Part shown: one piece after another, positions 63,154 through 64,000 of the stretch
Layout: each line of letters begins with the position of its first letter
How positions within the stretch are numbered: the stretch's first letter is position 1
NCBI GenBank assembly: GCA_963676235.1
Contig: OY781044.1
Location: 1-64,000 of the forward strand
Direction of reading: 5' to 3'
Length of the DNA stretch: 64,000 nt
Source: JALNYB01 sp963676235
GTDB lineage: Archaea > Thermoplasmatota > Thermoplasmata > Methanomassiliicoccales > Methanomethylophilaceae
Made by a program: the position numbers and the translations under genes
The notes under the pieces: generated by a model
The model's input: only the letters and a program-made list of their open reading frames with translations
Databases searched by the model: none
What the model was told of the DNA's origin: nothing

Positions 63154-64000
63154 CAAGCCCTCGATCATGATCATCACGATAGGTGTGATCATCGCAATAG
63201 CTTCATCTCTCACCCTTATTGATGAGTACTCGGATGGGTATTTCCCATCCCTTTGGATACCTTATGTGGTCTTTCTTATTTCAGCGATCTTATCTATTGC
63301 CGATCCAAAGAGATCGATGATCAGATCGGCAGGCATATATGCTGTAGCCGTAGGAATCAATGACCTTATACTGGGTGCCTTTAACATATACGCCGGTTAT
63401 GGCGGCGACGAAGATATGTTGTTGGTTAACTTGATCTTCTTGATCAACGGCCTGGTATTCCTTACATTGGGTGTGGCACTCGCTGTAGGAGGTCTGACAT
63501 ATCTTCACGGAAGATCAAAAAGCGCTACCATTTTGTATTACCCTGTACTCCTGACATTAGCTACCGACGCTGTTTCAATTATCATGCAAATACGTTATGG
63601 TTACGATATCCCTACGCTGATATCTGACAACAAATTCATGTTCCCGCGCATCATATGCTGTATCGCCATAGCTGTGCTGATGTCTAGGAAAGACATACGC
63701 AAGAACACATTGAATTGGAAGATGGAAGAACGTATAACCGGAATCAAAACTTCCTTGTTCACCGAACCGGTCGCATTCATAATTTCGGAAGACATGGCGG
63801 CGATCGAAGATTGGCTGTCGAAGACCGAAAACACCGAACTAACAGTGAAACTGCATCTGCCAAATAAACAGATACGGAACTTGATATTCTATCGCATACC
63901 AGGAAACGAACAGGGATATCTCACACTATCTGAACCTAACATTCAATCCTACTCCGGAAGTTTCCGTATGCCTGTTAACTCTGTAGTACACATGACAGAG
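63137..64000 (+). CDS. Membrane protein (paralogue B), cut by the window end
   Basis: 288 codons are present and the frame is open to the last base, so the gene continues outside. ATG 63137 lies inside the end of paralogue A, 17 nt before its stop. It starts MKIDLDKPSIMIITIGVIIAI and has about six membrane helices to residue ~200, then a soluble domain (ERITGIKTSLFTEP onward). SIADPKRSMIRSAGIYAVAVG aligns with the equivalent stretch of paralogue A. Function unknown; translation is probably coupled to A. Confidence 0.72.
   Translation, partial: MKIDLDKPSIMIITIGVIIAIASSLTLIDEYSDGYFPSLWIPYVVFLISAILSIADPKRSMIRSAGIYAVAVGINDLILGAFNIYAGYGGDEDMLLVNLIFLINGLVFLTLGVALAVGGLTYLHGRSKSATILYYPVLLTLATDAVSIIMQIRYGYDIPTLISDNKFMFPRIICCIAIAVLMSRKDIRKNTLNWKMEERITGIKTSLFTEPVAFIISEDMAAIEDWLSKTENTELTVKLHLPNKQIRNLIFYRIPGNEQGYLTLSEPNIQSYSGSFRMPVNSVVHMTE

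Overview
This window comes from a methanogenic archaeon, most likely of the Methanomassiliicoccales (Thermoplasmata), and probably a host-associated one. Archaeal marker genes include sn-glycerol-1-phosphate dehydrogenase, the archaeosine-type tRNA-guanine transglycosylase, KEOPS subunits Pcc1 and Cgi121, Hel308 helicase, membrane-anchored LonB, archaeal NMN adenylyltransferase, Pth2, UPF0179 and the HMG-CoA synthase/thiolase/DUF35 cluster of archaeal lipid synthesis. All 52 intact genes whose 3' ends I could read stop with TAA or TGA and none with TAG, as expected for a lineage that decodes TAG as pyrrolysine. Several start codons lie 25-28 nt from a TATA box (leaderless); others have a GGTGA or GTGATC ribosome site. 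The order-level assignment is inference.

Layout. 1-5 kb: a seven-gene thiamine operon (thiE, thiM, thiS, thiF, thiG, thiH, tenI-like) using the bacterial ThiS/ThiG/ThiH thiazole route, unusual in an archaeon. 5.1-13.3 kb: a small membrane protein, then a two-gene surface operon in which a 1581-residue protein carries an internal dockerin and the next gene carries two cohesin-like domains and a C-terminal membrane anchor. 14-21.5 kb: Pth2, tgtA, and the leucine operon leuA-leuC-leuD-leuB, to which pcc1 is coupled. 21.6-29.1 kb: an accessory, AT-rich region with a large surface protein, divergent membrane proteins sharing one promoter, a lysine/glutamate-rich protein and two broken genes around a small intact membrane protein. 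28.7-39.2 kb: housekeeping (desulfoferrodoxin, G1P dehydrogenase, purC, NAD-metabolism genes, a QueG-like ferredoxin, LonB) and a secreted transglutaminase. 39.2-44.3 kb: Hel308, thrC-thrB and cgi121. 45-47.6 kb: a BspA-type protein with about 24 repeats of 24 residues, some nearly identical in DNA. 48.3-56.9 kb: the mevalonate-entry operon, a PPK2-type phosphotransferase, an AhpD-like protein, a PAP2 phosphatase, aconitase and tRNA-Pro(CGG). 57-64 kb: a gene-poor stretch with structured repeats, a small surface protein, a GMC oxidoreductase that looks foreign, ferritin, and a pair of paralogous membrane proteins, the second running off the window.

How the genes fit together. The core genes serve cofactor, amino-acid, isoprenoid-lipid and tRNA modification pathways of an anaerobe with oxygen defence (superoxide reductase, ferritin). 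Between them lie large exported proteins with leucine-rich, Ig-like, cohesin and dockerin modules. The dockerin/cohesin pair, encoded 11 bp apart, is the strongest candidate for a little-described system: a cellulosome-like, non-covalent way to dock a large adhesin to a membrane-anchored scaffold.
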